Of a stretch of DNA of 64,000 bases, positions 40,993 through 49,156 are shown one piece after another. Position numbers and translations under genes: made by a program. The DNA lies in assembly GCA_900317055.1 (NCBI GenBank), contig ONFF01000004.1, positions 1 through 64,000 on the forward strand, written 5' to 3'. Source of the DNA: an uncultured Bacteroidales bacterium. Its GTDB lineage: Bacteria; Bacteroidota; Bacteroidia; Bacteroidales; F082. The first letter of the stretch is position 1. The number at the start of each line of letters is the position of its first letter. The notes beneath the pieces are model-generated. The model saw nothing but the letters and a program-made list of their open reading frames with translations. It had not been told where the DNA came from and did not search any database.

Positions 40993-41006
40993 GTAACAAA
41001 TGTTAC
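40993..41006. promoter_or_regulatory. Crp/Fnr-type operator, copy 1 (between the DUF2249 operon and the regulator gene)
   Basis: GTAACAAATGTTAC, a perfect dyad (GTAACA-AA-TGTTAC). The identical 14 bases occur upstream of hcp at 43381. Relative to the DUF2249 promoter its centre is near -41, the class II activator position; relative to the regulator's own -7 box the gap is 18 bases. Confidence 0.85.
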
Positions 41007-41024
41007 ATCAGGCACTTTTTTCCT

Positions 41025-41032
41025 TATTTTTG
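41025..41032 (+). promoter_or_regulatory. -7 box of the Crp/Fnr gene
   Basis: TATTTTTG, 19 bases upstream of the ATG at 41052, with the operator 18 bases before it. Confidence 0.65.
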
Positions 41033-41051
41033 CGCTGAAAAAAACACTGTT

Positions 41052-41657
41052 ATGGAAGAACTGAAACGTGTCAAACTCTTTGCAGGATGCAGCGACGAAT
41101 CTTTGGAGCGTCTGCTCGAAAGCCCTTGTCGCCGACAGGAATATTCTGCTGGAAGGCGCATGCTCAACCCGGGTGACCCTTGCCGTGCGCTGATGGTACT
41201 TGTCGAAGGTCAGGCCGAGGCGCGAATGATGGGCGAGGAAGGCCGCGAGGTGCTCGTCGACCACCTGAAAGCCCCTATGCTGCTGGCTCCAGCGTTTCTG
41301 TTTGCCAACAATAATGTTGTCCCCGTGGAGGTCACCGCCCTCACTGATTGCGTAGTGTGGCACATCAACCGCGAAGCCTTCTTCGAGTTTATGCAGCAGG
41401 AGCCGACCGTATTGCGTTCCTTCCTTGAAGTCCTCTCCGAGCGCGGCCATTTTCTGAGCCGAAAGATGCGCACCTTCGCCGTCAACAGCCTTCGCAATCG
41501 CGTCATAGAATACCTCGAAGCCAACGGCAGCATCACTTCCGTGGCCGCCGCTGCCGAACAACTTGGCGCAACAAGACCCTCACTCAGCCGCGTCCTCTCG
41601 GAAATGGTGAGCGAGGGCCTTATCACAAAAGATGGGAAAGGCTACAAGAAGCGTTAA
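41052..41657 (+). CDS. Crp/Fnr-family transcriptional regulator (HcpR-like)
   Basis: 201 residues. Cyclic-nucleotide-binding-type beta-barrel ([35 protein letters not shown]), a long dimer helix, and a C-terminal winged HTH ([22 protein letters not shown]). There is no N-terminal Fe-S cysteine cluster as in FNR, so sensing by haem or another ligand is more likely. Its position between the DUF2249 operon and hcp, and the operator shared by both, suggests the nitrosative-stress role of HcpR/DNR-type regulators. Its end overlaps hcp tail to tail by 4 bases. Confidence 0.88.
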   Translation: MEELKRVKLFAGCSDESLERLLESPCRRQEYSAGRRMLNPGDPCRALMVLVEGQAEARMMGEEGREVLVDHLKAPMLLAPAFLFANNNVVPVEVTALTDCVVWHINREAFFEFMQQEPTVLRSFLEVLSERGHFLSRKMRTFAVNSLRNRVIEYLEANGSITSVAAAAEQLGATRPSLSRVLSEMVSEGLITKDGKGYKKR

Positions 41658-43315
41658 ATCCCAAACATTCTCAGATCCTCCTCAACCGTACTAATCCCGC
41701 CAATGCCGAAGTTCTCGACTAAAACTTTGGCCACATTGGGTGAAAGGAAAGCAGGCAAGGTCGGGCCAAGGTGGATGTTCTTCACACCGAGGCTGAGCAG
41801 GGCTAATAGCACGATGACGGCCTTCTGTTCGTACCAGGCGATGTTATAGGCGATGGGCAGTTGGTTTACATCATCCAAACCGAACACTTCCTTAAGTTTC
41901 AATGCGATGAGTGCCAGCGAATAACTGTCGTTGCACTGGCCCGCATCCAACACGCGCGGAATGCCATTGATGTCGCCCAAACCAAGTTTGTTGTACTTGT
42001 ATTTGGCGCAACCAGCCGTGAGGATGACGCAATCCTTGGGCAAGGCCTTGGCAAATTCGGTGTAGTATTCGCGGCTCTTCATACGACCGTCGCAGCCTGC
42101 CATCACCACAAACTTACGGATGGCACCGCTTTTCACGGCCTCTACTACCTTGTCGGCAAGGGCAAACACCTGCTCGTGCGCAAAACCTCCTATAATCTTG
42201 CCCGTCTCAATCTCTTTCGGGGCTTGGCAGGTCTTGGCCAAAGCGATAATTTCACTGAAATCCTTTTTGCCGTTAACATCGGCGGGGATGTGCTTCCAAC
42301 CCGGGAAACCCGTGCTGTTGGTGGTGAAAACGCGGTCTTTGTAGGTTGCATTAGCGGTCGGAGGCACGATGCAGTTGGTGGTGAACAGAATGGGGCCATT
42401 GAAACTCTCAAACTCCTCGCGCTGTTTCCACCAAGCGTTGCCGTAGTTGCCTTTCAAGTGGCTGTATTTCTTGAGTTTGGGGTAATAATGTGCAGGTAAC
42501 ATCTCGCTATGGGTGTAGATGTCGATGCCAGCGTCCTTGCTTTGTTCCAAAAGCTGCTCAATGTCGTTGAGGTCGTGGCCGCTGATGAGGATGCCCGGAC
42601 GGTTGCCCACGCCAATATTCACCTCGGTGATTTCGGGATTACCGTAAGCGGTAGTATTGGCTTTGTCGAGCAGGGCCATCGCTTTCACGCCCCATTTGCC
42701 TGTTTTCAGGACAAGAGCGGTAAGTTCGTTGGCATCGTTGCAGGTCGCCAATTGTCCCAGGGTTTGCAGGATGAACTCGTTGATGTCGCCATCGACTTGA
42801 CCAAGGCGGGCGGCATGTTCCAAGTAGGCGGCCATACCTTTGAGGCCGTACATGGTCAACTCTTTCAACGAGCGGATGTCCTCGTTGGTTTCGGCAAGCA
42901 CGCCGACGGTTAGGGCTTTCTCGTCATATTGCTCGCGCGTGCAATTCCATTCCAATACATCAAGTTTGGGGAGCACGATGCCTTTCTTGTTGGTCACTCG
43001 GTCTTTGAACATTTCGCGCAATTCCAAGCCTTTATCGATACGGGCGTAGATGCTCTCCGCGTCGAAGTTGGCGTTGGTGATGGTCGAAAACAGTGCGTCG
43101 TTCACGAAGGCGTGGATACTCTTGCGGAAATCGCAATAATCGTGTCCACATCCGTGCTGGTGATGGTTGGCGATGACGCCCAATCCTTTAAGGACATAGA
43201 TTAAAAGGTCTTGTGCATGAGCCACATGTGGGGTCTTTCCGCACACTCCTGAAATCTTGCAGCCGGCGCATCCGGCGGTTTCCTGACATTGGAAACAAAA
43301 CATTTTCTCGTTCAT
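41654..43315 (-). CDS. hcp: Hydroxylamine reductase / hybrid-cluster protein
   Basis: 553 residues from the ATG at 43315 ([19 protein letters not shown]); 24 more open codons upstream hold the promoter. N-terminal cluster ligands follow C-x2-C-x8-C-x5-C. Hybrid-cluster ligand regions are seen in [41 protein letters not shown] and [14 protein letters not shown]. Hcp detoxifies nitric oxide and hydroxylamine in anaerobes. Its promoter carries the same operator as the DUF2249/Crp intergenic region. Confidence 0.95.
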   Translation of the reverse strand: MNEKMFCFQCQETAGCAGCKISGVCGKTPHVAHAQDLLIYVLKGLGVIANHHQHGCGHDYCDFRKSIHAFVNDALFSTITNANFDAESIYARIDKGLELREMFKDRVTNKKGIVLPKLDVLEWNCTREQYDEKALTVGVLAETNEDIRSLKELTMYGLKGMAAYLEHAARLGQVDGDINEFILQTLGQLATCNDANELTALVLKTGKWGVKAMALLDKANTTAYGNPEITEVNIGVGNRPGILISGHDLNDIEQLLEQSKDAGIDIYTHSEMLPAHYYPKLKKYSHLKGNYGNAWWKQREEFESFNGPILFTTNCIVPPTANATYKDRVFTTNSTGFPGWKHIPADVNGKKDFSEIIALAKTCQAPKEIETGKIIGGFAHEQVFALADKVVEAVKSGAIRKFVVMAGCDGRMKSREYYTEFAKALPKDCVILTAGCAKYKYNKLGLGDINGIPRVLDAGQCNDSYSLALIALKLKEVFGLDDVNQLPIAYNIAWYEQKAVIVLLALLSLGVKNIHLGPTLPAFLSPNVAKVLVENFGIGGISTVEEDLRMFGI

Positions 43316-43350
43316 GGTCTTGCGTGTTGTGTTAGTTGTGAAATTTGCCG

Positions 43351-43358
43351 CAAAACTA
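43351..43358 (-). promoter_or_regulatory. -7 box of hcp
   Basis: Minus strand TAGTTTTG, 35 bases upstream of the ATG at 43315 and 22 bases from the operator at 43381. Confidence 0.7.
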
Positions 43359-43380
43359 CAAGCACGAAACGACTTGGAGC

Positions 43381-43394
43381 GTAACAAATGTTAC
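43381..43394. promoter_or_regulatory. Crp/Fnr-type operator, copy 2 (hcp)
   Basis: GTAACAAATGTTAC, identical to the site at 40993 and at the same 22-base distance from its -7 box. Confidence 0.85.
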
Positions 43395-43442
43395 AGTGAA
43401 AAACAAAAATCCGTAAATCAGGTCTCAAACTGTAGCGAGCAA

Positions 43443-44054
43443 TTACGCTTTGTCCTCGTTTAATCGAAACTCCTTCCTATAGATATATGTGGTATAGCCA
43501 GGAGCGTACGAGTCATAGACCTCGCTGAGAAACTGACCTACCAGTGTGAAACCATGCTGAGGGTAGTATTCGTGGGTGCAACTGGTGTCGGTCCAAAGGT
43601 AAAGATTTCTCAGGTCTCTGCGCTGGAACTCATCTATCATAGCCTGCAGCAACTGTTTTCCACAGCCTTTCTGATTACTGATGAAGAGCGATAGTTTCAC
43701 CTCGCTGTCATTCATGCACTGCACCGTTTTCCCGTCAACCTCCAGCATATAGTCGGCCAATAGACGGAAGCGTTCACGCTCATGGTCGGTCATCTGTGCC
43801 TCATTGTTCTCGCGCCATTGATAGACATCTGCCTTGTCGTCATGGAAGTTGGCAAACAGCACCCCATGAATCACGCCATCGTCCCCCACGGCCTTCAGAG
43901 CCAGCGAGGGATTGCTGTAATTGTAGCGGAGAATATACTCTGCCACTGCATCGATAAACCACTGCCGTTCGTCGGCATAAAACTCTCCCCATGCACCAGC
44001 AGCCAGTGGTGCTGCTTTAGCAAAGTCATCATTCGTGAATTTCTCTATTTTCAT
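43443..44054 (-). CDS. GNAT-family N-acetyltransferase
   Basis: 203 residues. GNAT core: VKLSLFISNQKGCGKQLLQAM gives the acetyl-CoA loop (Q-K-G-C-G-K, a variant of QxxGxG), followed by LYLWTDTSCTHEYYPQHGF, the usual last strands. It acetylates an unknown amine. A -7 box lies well upstream at 44180, leaving a leader of about 125 bases. Confidence 0.85.
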   Translation of the reverse strand: MKIEKFTNDDFAKAAPLAAGAWGEFYADERQWFIDAVAEYILRYNYSNPSLALKAVGDDGVIHGVLFANFHDDKADVYQWRENNEAQMTDHERERFRLLADYMLEVDGKTVQCMNDSEVKLSLFISNQKGCGKQLLQAMIDEFQRRDLRNLYLWTDTSCTHEYYPQHGFTLVGQFLSEVYDSYAPGYTTYIYRKEFRLNEDKA

Positions 44055-44179
44055 TTCTATTATTTATTTACACATGCTTTATTAAAGTCATATAACACTC
44101 TGATAAATTGGAATTTTCTTGTTGAGTTGCTTAGTAACCAGAACGCTATATTCCGATTATCTGTTTCGTAATTCGGCTG

Positions 44180-44187
44180 CAAAGATA
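44180..44187 (-). promoter_or_regulatory. -7 box, probable promoter of the GNAT gene at 43443
   Basis: Minus strand TATCTTTG in the gap between the MFS and GNAT genes. It implies a 5' leader of about 125 bases, in which I see no known riboswitch. Confidence 0.5.
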
Positions 44188-44244
44188 ATAAAAAAACAAT
44201 CCATAAACGAGCGAAATCTACTAACTATTCCTCTTGAACGAAAA

Positions 44245-45387
44245 TTACTTCGGCAGCATCTGCCCCTTCCTAGTAACGATAGCCTGAAGCAGATAAACGA
44301 CCGCGATAATTGCGCCTACCATATATGGTGACAAATGAGCGGCCGATGCGACAGGCGAAACAATCAGTGGGGAGAGGAACTGTCCCAAATAGAGCGCCGT
44401 GGAAAGCAAAGGCATCACGGTGGTAGCCGCTTCCTTGCCCGCTTTCACGCTTCCGATGGTGTTCAGGTAGGGAACACCGATGCCGTTGGCAATGCCGATG
44501 AGTGCCGAGCCAAGCAAAAGAAGTGACAATGAAGTCCCTCCGGCAAGGCATAAATACCCCGCCATGAAGCCGATGGGAGCAGCGTATTTCATCTGTGCGG
44601 CGAAGCGTTTCATCATTGCGCCAAAAACCAAGCCTACCAGGAAAGCCACCACATCCAAGCCCATCATCACCAAGGTGATTCCCGTCACTGAAAGCATCCC
44701 AGAGGCCGTCAGCGCGAAATTGGTGGGGTAGATGAAGAAAAGGATCATCACGAGAAACATGCCCACGACCGAGGGATGGAATTTCTTCAGAAGCGACAGC
44801 GAAATGCCCCCTTTGTTTGACAATCGCTCATTGGGCAGGAAAAGCATGACGAGCACCACGGCGATGAGGCCAAGCAGATACACCAAGAAGGCGTAGTTCC
44901 AACTGACTGCCGCCAACATTCCCGCGAGGAAAGTGGCCACCACGCCGCCCATCTGGTTCATGGCAGCGGCAAGACCCATCAGTCGTGCTTGCTCCTCGGG
45001 AGGGAAATAGTAGGCCAAAAGTCCCGTGGAAAGCGGCATAATCATGCCCACACTCACGCCCAACAAAGCCCTGAGTACCAGCAGCACAGCAATGTTGTCG
45101 GCGAAAAAGGCCCCGCTTCCCGCCACCACATAAAGCAGCAGGCCGCAAAGGGCGATAGTGCGGGTGCGCATCACGCGGCATAGCATCGGGAAACAGAGGT
45201 TGGTGAGGATGATGAACAGCGCGGGCATACTCACCACAAACTGGATGAGCAGCGGATTGGCGTCAGCGAAATGGGCGCTGATGGCATTCAAGGCAGGTGC
45301 GACGGCGGCTCCCGCCATCACGGTCAACAGCGACATCGAAAGGATGGTCGCAACAAGAATCTTTGGATTGGATGAATCTCTTTTCAT
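44245..45387 (-). CDS. MFS transporter (drug:H+ antiporter-like)
   Basis: 380 residues from the ATG at 45387 (MKRDSSNPKILVATI). Twelve predicted membrane segments; motif-A-like loop PMLCRVMRTRTIALCG after the second segment and antiporter-like SVGMIMPLSTGLLAYYFPPEE. It exports or takes up a small molecule; no substrate can be assigned. A -7 box lies at 45487. Confidence 0.9.
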   Translation of the reverse strand: MKRDSSNPKILVATILSMSLLTVMAGAAVAPALNAISAHFADANPLLIQFVVSMPALFIILTNLCFPMLCRVMRTRTIALCGLLLYVVAGSGAFFADNIAVLLVLRALLGVSVGMIMPLSTGLLAYYFPPEEQARLMGLAAAMNQMGGVVATFLAGMLAAVSWNYAFLVYLLGLIAVVLVMLFLPNERLSNKGGISLSLLKKFHPSVVGMFLVMILFFIYPTNFALTASGMLSVTGITLVMMGLDVVAFLVGLVFGAMMKRFAAQMKYAAPIGFMAGYLCLAGGTSLSLLLLGSALIGIANGIGVPYLNTIGSVKAGKEAATTVMPLLSTALYLGQFLSPLIVSPVASAAHLSPYMVGAIIAVVYLLQAIVTRKGQMLPK

Positions 45388-45486
45388 TCGTAAGAATCTA
45401 TTCAATTAAACATGTGTCCAACTGGCATAGTTCTTACAGATTCACCCTATGATTCGGCTACCGACACGCTCGCCGAAAAACGGGTG

Positions 45487-45494
45487 CAAAAGTA
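45487..45494 (-). promoter_or_regulatory. -7 box, probable promoter of the MFS gene
   Basis: Minus strand TACTTTTG, about 100 bases upstream of the ATG at 45387. Confidence 0.5.
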
Positions 45495-45624
45495 CGGAAA
45501 ATCGAGGAAAGGGTGTTCTCGCTTAAATGAAAAACTGAATCTTTTACTTGATAAAAGATATCCACTCGGTCCTGAGTTGCTTACTTCTGTCTGTCGTTCT
45601 GCATAAAGGTTTAATCTTTAACCA

Positions 45625-45942
45625 TCATTTCCTTTTCGGTTTCGTCATCGGCAGTTCCTTGCAAGTCGCTCGTACAAGTTCGGCGATATAATCCCTGTCG
45701 TCCACATCTTCGATGAAGAAATAGTCTTTCGCGCCATCGTAAGGTGGACGCATTTCGACGCTGCGCAATAGCGAGCGGCCAGCCTCAGTCGGTTTCAGGT
45801 AGAAGCGGTTGTCGCAGATGAGGCCAAAGATGACGCCGTCGCAATAGATGCCGTAGTCGCCGAACATCTTTTTCACCGTAATCTCGCCCGCACCGGCGCA
45901 TTGGTCGGCGATGTATTGAACGAAGTCGGGGTTGCTTGCCAT
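45625..45942 (-). CDS. TfoX/Sxy N-terminal-domain protein
   Basis: 105 residues matching the TfoX N-terminal domain: EITVKKMFGDYGIYCDGVIF, ICDNRFYLKPTEAG, and PYDGAKDYFFIEDVDDRDYI. Full-length TfoX (competence regulator) has a second domain that is absent; stand-alone versions are common in Bacteroidota and of unknown role. It lies 8 bases downstream of the macrodomain gene. Confidence 0.9.
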   Translation of the reverse strand: MASNPDFVQYIADQCAGAGEITVKKMFGDYGIYCDGVIFGLICDNRFYLKPTEAGRSLLRSVEMRPPYDGAKDYFFIEDVDDRDYIAELVRATCKELPMTKPKRK

Positions 45943-45950
45943 GGTGGGTT

Positions 45951-46739
45951 TTATAGAAGTCGTTGATAAATATCCCTATCAATATCTTTAAATACATTGA
46001 AAACCACTTGTTTGATGCTGCTATCGGGATGTTCGGTCAAGTAATCATTGACAGTTCGCACGGCAATTTCGGCAGCCAGTTGGTTCGGGAAGCGGAACTC
46101 ACCCGTTGAAATGCAGCAGAAAGCGATGCTTTCAAGACGGTTTTCATCGGCTAATTGCATGATAGAACGGTAGCAAGAGGCCAACTGTTCCTTTTGCAAT
46201 GGGTTTGGAATGCCTGTCGGAATAATCGGCCCAACCGTGTGTATGACATACTTGCACGGCAGGTTGTAAGCCTTCGTGATTTTAGCCTGCCCCGTCGACT
46301 CCTCGTGACCTTGTTGGAGCATCAGTTGGTGACATTCCTCGCGCAGCTGTACGCCCGCTGCGGAATGAATCGCATTGTCGATGCATTTGTGCAACGGATG
46401 GAAGCAGCCCAACATCTGGCTGTTGGCAGCATTCACGATGGCATCCACTTTCAGACGGGTAATGTCACCTTGCCAAATCAACAATTGTTTGTTGGTAGAG
46501 ACGGTGTGCACACCATCTCTACAAGCGTTTAATTCAACCACCCCCTTTTCCATCAATTGTTCCTGCAATTCCTCGTCTTGCAAACGCAGAAAATCCTCGC
46601 TGACAGGTTTCGGCCAACGCACGTTGCGCAAGGCACGAAACAGGTCACGCTTGCCTTGGAGATCTGATGGAACCTGCATTTCGGAATATTGCGGGTCTTC
46701 TTTCAGAAGGTAATCAATCAAATAATCTAAACGATTCAT
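45951..46739 (-). CDS. Zinc-dependent macrodomain protein-ADP-ribose hydrolase
   Basis: 262 residues from the ATG at 46739. The macrodomain begins near residue 88 (LLIWQGDITRLKVDAIVNAANSQ) and carries the zinc motif GCFHPLHKCIDNAIHSAAG of the SirTM-linked Zn-macro class, then VIHTVGPII and FCCISTGEFRFP. The N-terminal helical region (YLIDYLLKEDPQYSEM) is also typical of this class. It removes ADP-ribose from modified proteins. The sirtuin gene lies just upstream in the same direction (25-base gap). Confidence 0.92.
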   Translation of the reverse strand: MNRLDYLIDYLLKEDPQYSEMQVPSDLQGKRDLFRALRNVRWPKPVSEDFLRLQDEELQEQLMEKGVVELNACRDGVHTVSTNKQLLIWQGDITRLKVDAIVNAANSQMLGCFHPLHKCIDNAIHSAAGVQLREECHQLMLQQGHEESTGQAKITKAYNLPCKYVIHTVGPIIPTGIPNPLQKEQLASCYRSIMQLADENRLESIAFCCISTGEFRFPNQLAAEIAVRTVNDYLTEHPDSSIKQVVFNVFKDIDRDIYQRLL

Positions 46740-46740
46740 C

Positions 46741-46782
46741 TTCAACAATTCAACAGTTCAACAATCAACAATTCAACAATTC
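46741..46782. repeat. Short direct repeats of CAACAATT units
   Basis: A run of TTCAACAATT-like units (TTCAACAATTCAACAGTTCA and further copies) spans the junction between the sirtuin stop and the macrodomain start. Likely replication slippage; it may vary in copy number. Confidence 0.55.
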
Positions 46783-47595
46783 CTCTAATGTTTCCCCAAT
46801 ATCTCCATCAATCACAATCGACCTGTCTTTGATTTGTTCCACAGTGAACGCCTCGCCGAGGTTAATGGTGGCGTAGGTGGCCTTGGGGTTTTTGTAGGTC
46901 ATCTGCATGAACGGCAGTTTGATGATGGTCGGAGTGTTGCTCCCTATGCCTAGGTCCCAATATAGGATTTTGCCGTGTTGGTGGCCGTTCACGAAATCGA
47001 GGTAACACTGTGCGGCCTTATGCCAGCCTTCATCCTCCACAAAGGACTCGTCGGAACGCAGGTTGACCTTCATAAGGCCGCCGCAGACGGGACAATGGGG
47101 AACCAATTCGGTCGGGATTTTCATATCGTTTTGCGACACAATCATTTTCCTGATGGTTTCCTCATTGTTGTAGGTCTTTTGGTGACAAGGTTTTGCGCAT
47201 TGGAACAGCCCATAGTCGCCTTGGTTGTAGAATAGTCGTTGTTTGTCGAAACCTGCCTTTTGGAACTGGTGGTCGACATTGGTGGTGATGACGAAATAGT
47301 CCTTGTCCTGCACGAGTTTCAGGAGGTTGTCGTAAACGGGTTTCGGTGCGGGCACATAGCGGTTGTAGTAGATATGTCGGCTCCAATAGGCCCAATGTTC
47401 CTCCTCAGTCGGGAACTGATGGAACCCAGCTGTGTACATATCGGTGAAGCCGTATTTCTCGATAAAATCGGAAAAATAGTTTTGGAAGCGTTCGCCATTA
47501 TAGGTGAAGCCAGCCGAGGTGGAGAGGCCTGCGCCTGCACCGATGATGACGGCGTCGGCTTCAAGTAAGGTTTTATGTAGTTTTTCTGTTTCCAT
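46765..47595 (-). CDS. Class M sirtuin (SirTM), protein ADP-ribosyltransferase-like
   Basis: 276 residues from the ATG at 47595. The NAD loop is VIIGAGAGLSTSAGFTYNG, the SirTM variant rather than GAGxSxxSGIPDFR. VITTNVDHQFQKAGF corresponds to the sirtuin TQNxD motif. The zinc ribbon is FQCAKPC with CPVCGGLM. In other bacteria SirTM enzymes ADP-ribosylate a lipoylated GcvH-like protein and the linked macrodomain reverses it. Here no GcvH-L or LplA gene is next to the pair. Confidence 0.9.
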   Translation of the reverse strand: METEKLHKTLLEADAVIIGAGAGLSTSAGFTYNGERFQNYFSDFIEKYGFTDMYTAGFHQFPTEEEHWAYWSRHIYYNRYVPAPKPVYDNLLKLVQDKDYFVITTNVDHQFQKAGFDKQRLFYNQGDYGLFQCAKPCHQKTYNNEETIRKMIVSQNDMKIPTELVPHCPVCGGLMKVNLRSDESFVEDEGWHKAAQCYLDFVNGHQHGKILYWDLGIGSNTPTIIKLPFMQMTYKNPKATYATINLGEAFTVEQIKDRSIVIDGDIGETLEELLNC

Positions 47596-47602
47596 AAAAC
47601 GA

Positions 47603-47641
47603 AAGCAAGTTGCTTTCACAAAACGCGGAAGCAACTTGTTT
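47603..47641 (-). terminator. Terminator after the MBL-fold gene
   Basis: AAGCAAGTTGCTT (47603-47615) pairs with AAGCAACTTGTTT (47629-47641). On the minus strand the stem is followed by TTTCGTTTT, so it ends transcripts of the MBL/HxlR operon before the sirtuin gene. Confidence 0.65.
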
Positions 47642-47666
47642 ATTGTTGGTTAGTAAACTGATTTTC

Positions 47667-48455
47667 TTATTTGTACAAGGCTTCCGCCAACGGAGCGATG
47701 GCACCAGGCATATCGGGGAAGGCTTCTTTCAAAGCCATCGTGAACGAAGCCGCATTGGACTTTTCGGCGTGCAATGCTTTCACCTTTTCGAGATAAGCGA
47801 TACGGGCTTCAACGGCAGGTTTTTCCACCAATCCGCCATGTCCACCGATGTAATATTTGCAACCCGAAGCGAGGGCATCTTTCGTGGCTTTCAATTCCGC
47901 ATCAATGGCATCTACACTGCCCAATTGGAGCGGACTCATGTGGGCGGTGTAGTAGGCCCAATGGCTGTAAAATACCTGTCCGCCAATGATGATGCTGGCA
48001 CCTGGGAAGTCGCTTGACGCGCCGTGCTCGAAACGGAAGTCAACGCCAGCATAGCTTTGCGTGCTGCCAAAAGGAACCTCCATGGCTTTTTGCGTCGGCA
48101 AATCGACCATAGTGTCCCCAAACGACTGGGCGAAACCTTTCATCATGCCACCATAGATAGGGCCTTCGATGAAAGCGGGCATCCCTTCGGGCATGACGAT
48201 GGGCAACTGGTCGCTGCCACCCAAATGATAGTCGGTGATGTCGGTGACGATGGGCTTGCCAAGAGCCTTGATGTACTCGCCAAATTCAGCCGCATTGACC
48301 TTGAACAAAGGGTACTCCATCACCACAAGGCCGTTTTCACCCTCGATGATAAACGAGGTATCGGCCATCACATCGTTGCTGTTGTAAACATGCAGGCGGA
48401 ATCCATTCAATTCGTACGCCTGAAACTGACCTGTTGTCTTCTTTGTATTATCCAT
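47667..48455 (-). CDS. MBL-fold protein lacking the canonical metal motif
   Basis: 262 residues. The fold pattern (LHVYNSNDVMADTSFIIEGENGLVVMEYP; SYAGVDFRFEHGASS; YYIGGHGGLVEKP) is metallo-beta-lactamase-like, but HxHxDH is replaced by TDITDYHLGG, so a classical two-metal hydrolase is unlikely. Related proteins occur beside HxlR regulators. Twelve bases after the HxlR gene start-to-stop gap, so they form one operon. Activity unknown. Confidence 0.8.
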   Translation of the reverse strand: MDNTKKTTGQFQAYELNGFRLHVYNSNDVMADTSFIIEGENGLVVMEYPLFKVNAAEFGEYIKALGKPIVTDITDYHLGGSDQLPIVMPEGMPAFIEGPIYGGMMKGFAQSFGDTMVDLPTQKAMEVPFGSTQSYAGVDFRFEHGASSDFPGASIIIGGQVFYSHWAYYTAHMSPLQLGSVDAIDAELKATKDALASGCKYYIGGHGGLVEKPAVEARIAYLEKVKALHAEKSNAASFTMALKEAFPDMPGAIAPLAEALYK

Positions 48456-48465
48456 TTTGAAAAGT

Positions 48466-48843
48466 TTAATTATTTGATTTAATGTGTTTTACCCTATCAT
48501 TAATGATACTTTCCTGATGCTCAATACCCCATGAAATCAATGCGTCCAAATGCGGCATGAGGCTCTTTCCGCGCTCGCTGAGACGGTATTCCACTCGTGG
48601 TGGTACTTCCATAAACACCTCGCGACTGATAATGCCGTCATCCTCTAGATGGCGCAATGTGGAGGTCAGCATTTTTTGTGAAATGTCAGGGATTTGTCGC
48701 CACAAGTCTTTGAATCTCAGCACTTCCTTTTGCTCCAAGGTGTAGAGCACCAATAGCGACCATTTGTCGGTGATGTGTGAAATCACGTTGCGTATCGGGC
48801 AATTGGGGAAGGTGGCGCTTTGTATTTCTTTCTTGTTATTCAT
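48466..48843 (-). CDS. HxlR-family transcriptional regulator
   Basis: 125 residues. CPIRNVISHITDKWSLLVLYTL at the N-terminus (the Cys near residue 15 is the conserved redox/ligand residue of the family), winged helix (FKDLWRQIPDISQKMLTSTLRHLEDDG), and the wing IISREVFMEVPPRVEYRLS. HxlR proteins sense aldehydes or electrophiles in several bacteria. Likely controls its own operon with the MBL-fold gene. Confidence 0.92.
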   Translation of the reverse strand: MNNKKEIQSATFPNCPIRNVISHITDKWSLLVLYTLEQKEVLRFKDLWRQIPDISQKMLTSTLRHLEDDGIISREVFMEVPPRVEYRLSERGKSLMPHLDALISWGIEHQESIINDRVKHIKSNN

Positions 48844-48862
48844 CGATTCTGGATTAACGAGG

Positions 48863-48870
48863 CAAAAATA
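48863..48870 (-). promoter_or_regulatory. -7 box of the HxlR operon
   Basis: Minus strand TATTTTTG, 19 bases upstream of the ATG at 48843. Confidence 0.65.
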
Positions 48871-49156
48871 TATAAAAAATTCTAATTTTCAGTCACTTAC
48901 CTTTTGTCAATACACGCACCTTTTGGTTAGTATTACTGAAAAACAGGAGGATATAATTACCGCCTTCTAGGGCGTCTTGCCTGCTTTCCATGAAAAAAAT
49001 CGGCTGCATGAAAGAGGAGCGGGGGGATGGAGTAAATGATATGAAAACCGCCGCAAAGGTCAAGAAAAGCCTAGCGGCGGTTTAGTCTATGAGCAAGTCG
49101 CGAAACTAACCACTGTTCCGCGTCCCGTTCCATATACTCAGCATCTTATTTACGGC
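48871..49156. other. Intergenic region between the HxlR gene and the metal permease gene
   Basis: Just over 300 bases lie between the two coding regions. Apart from the HxlR promoter and the hairpin at 49048-49080, I see no gene or known RNA. Confidence 0.55.
49048..49080. terminator. CCGCCGCAAAGG hairpin, copy 3
   Basis: CCGCCGCAAAGG (49048-49059) pairs with CCTAGCGGCGG (49070-49080), with TTTAG to the right and AAAA to the left, so it may act in both directions. It follows the metal permease gene. Confidence 0.65.

Noticed and set aside
40932-41561. Long N-terminal extension of the DUF2249 frame
   Set aside because: It covers the operator, both promoters and the Crp gene on the other strand, and contains no DUF2249-family sequence.
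45412-45606. 64-codon plus-strand frame between the MFS and TfoX-like genes
   Set aside because: No ribosome binding site, no family pattern, and it overlaps the MFS promoter at 45487.
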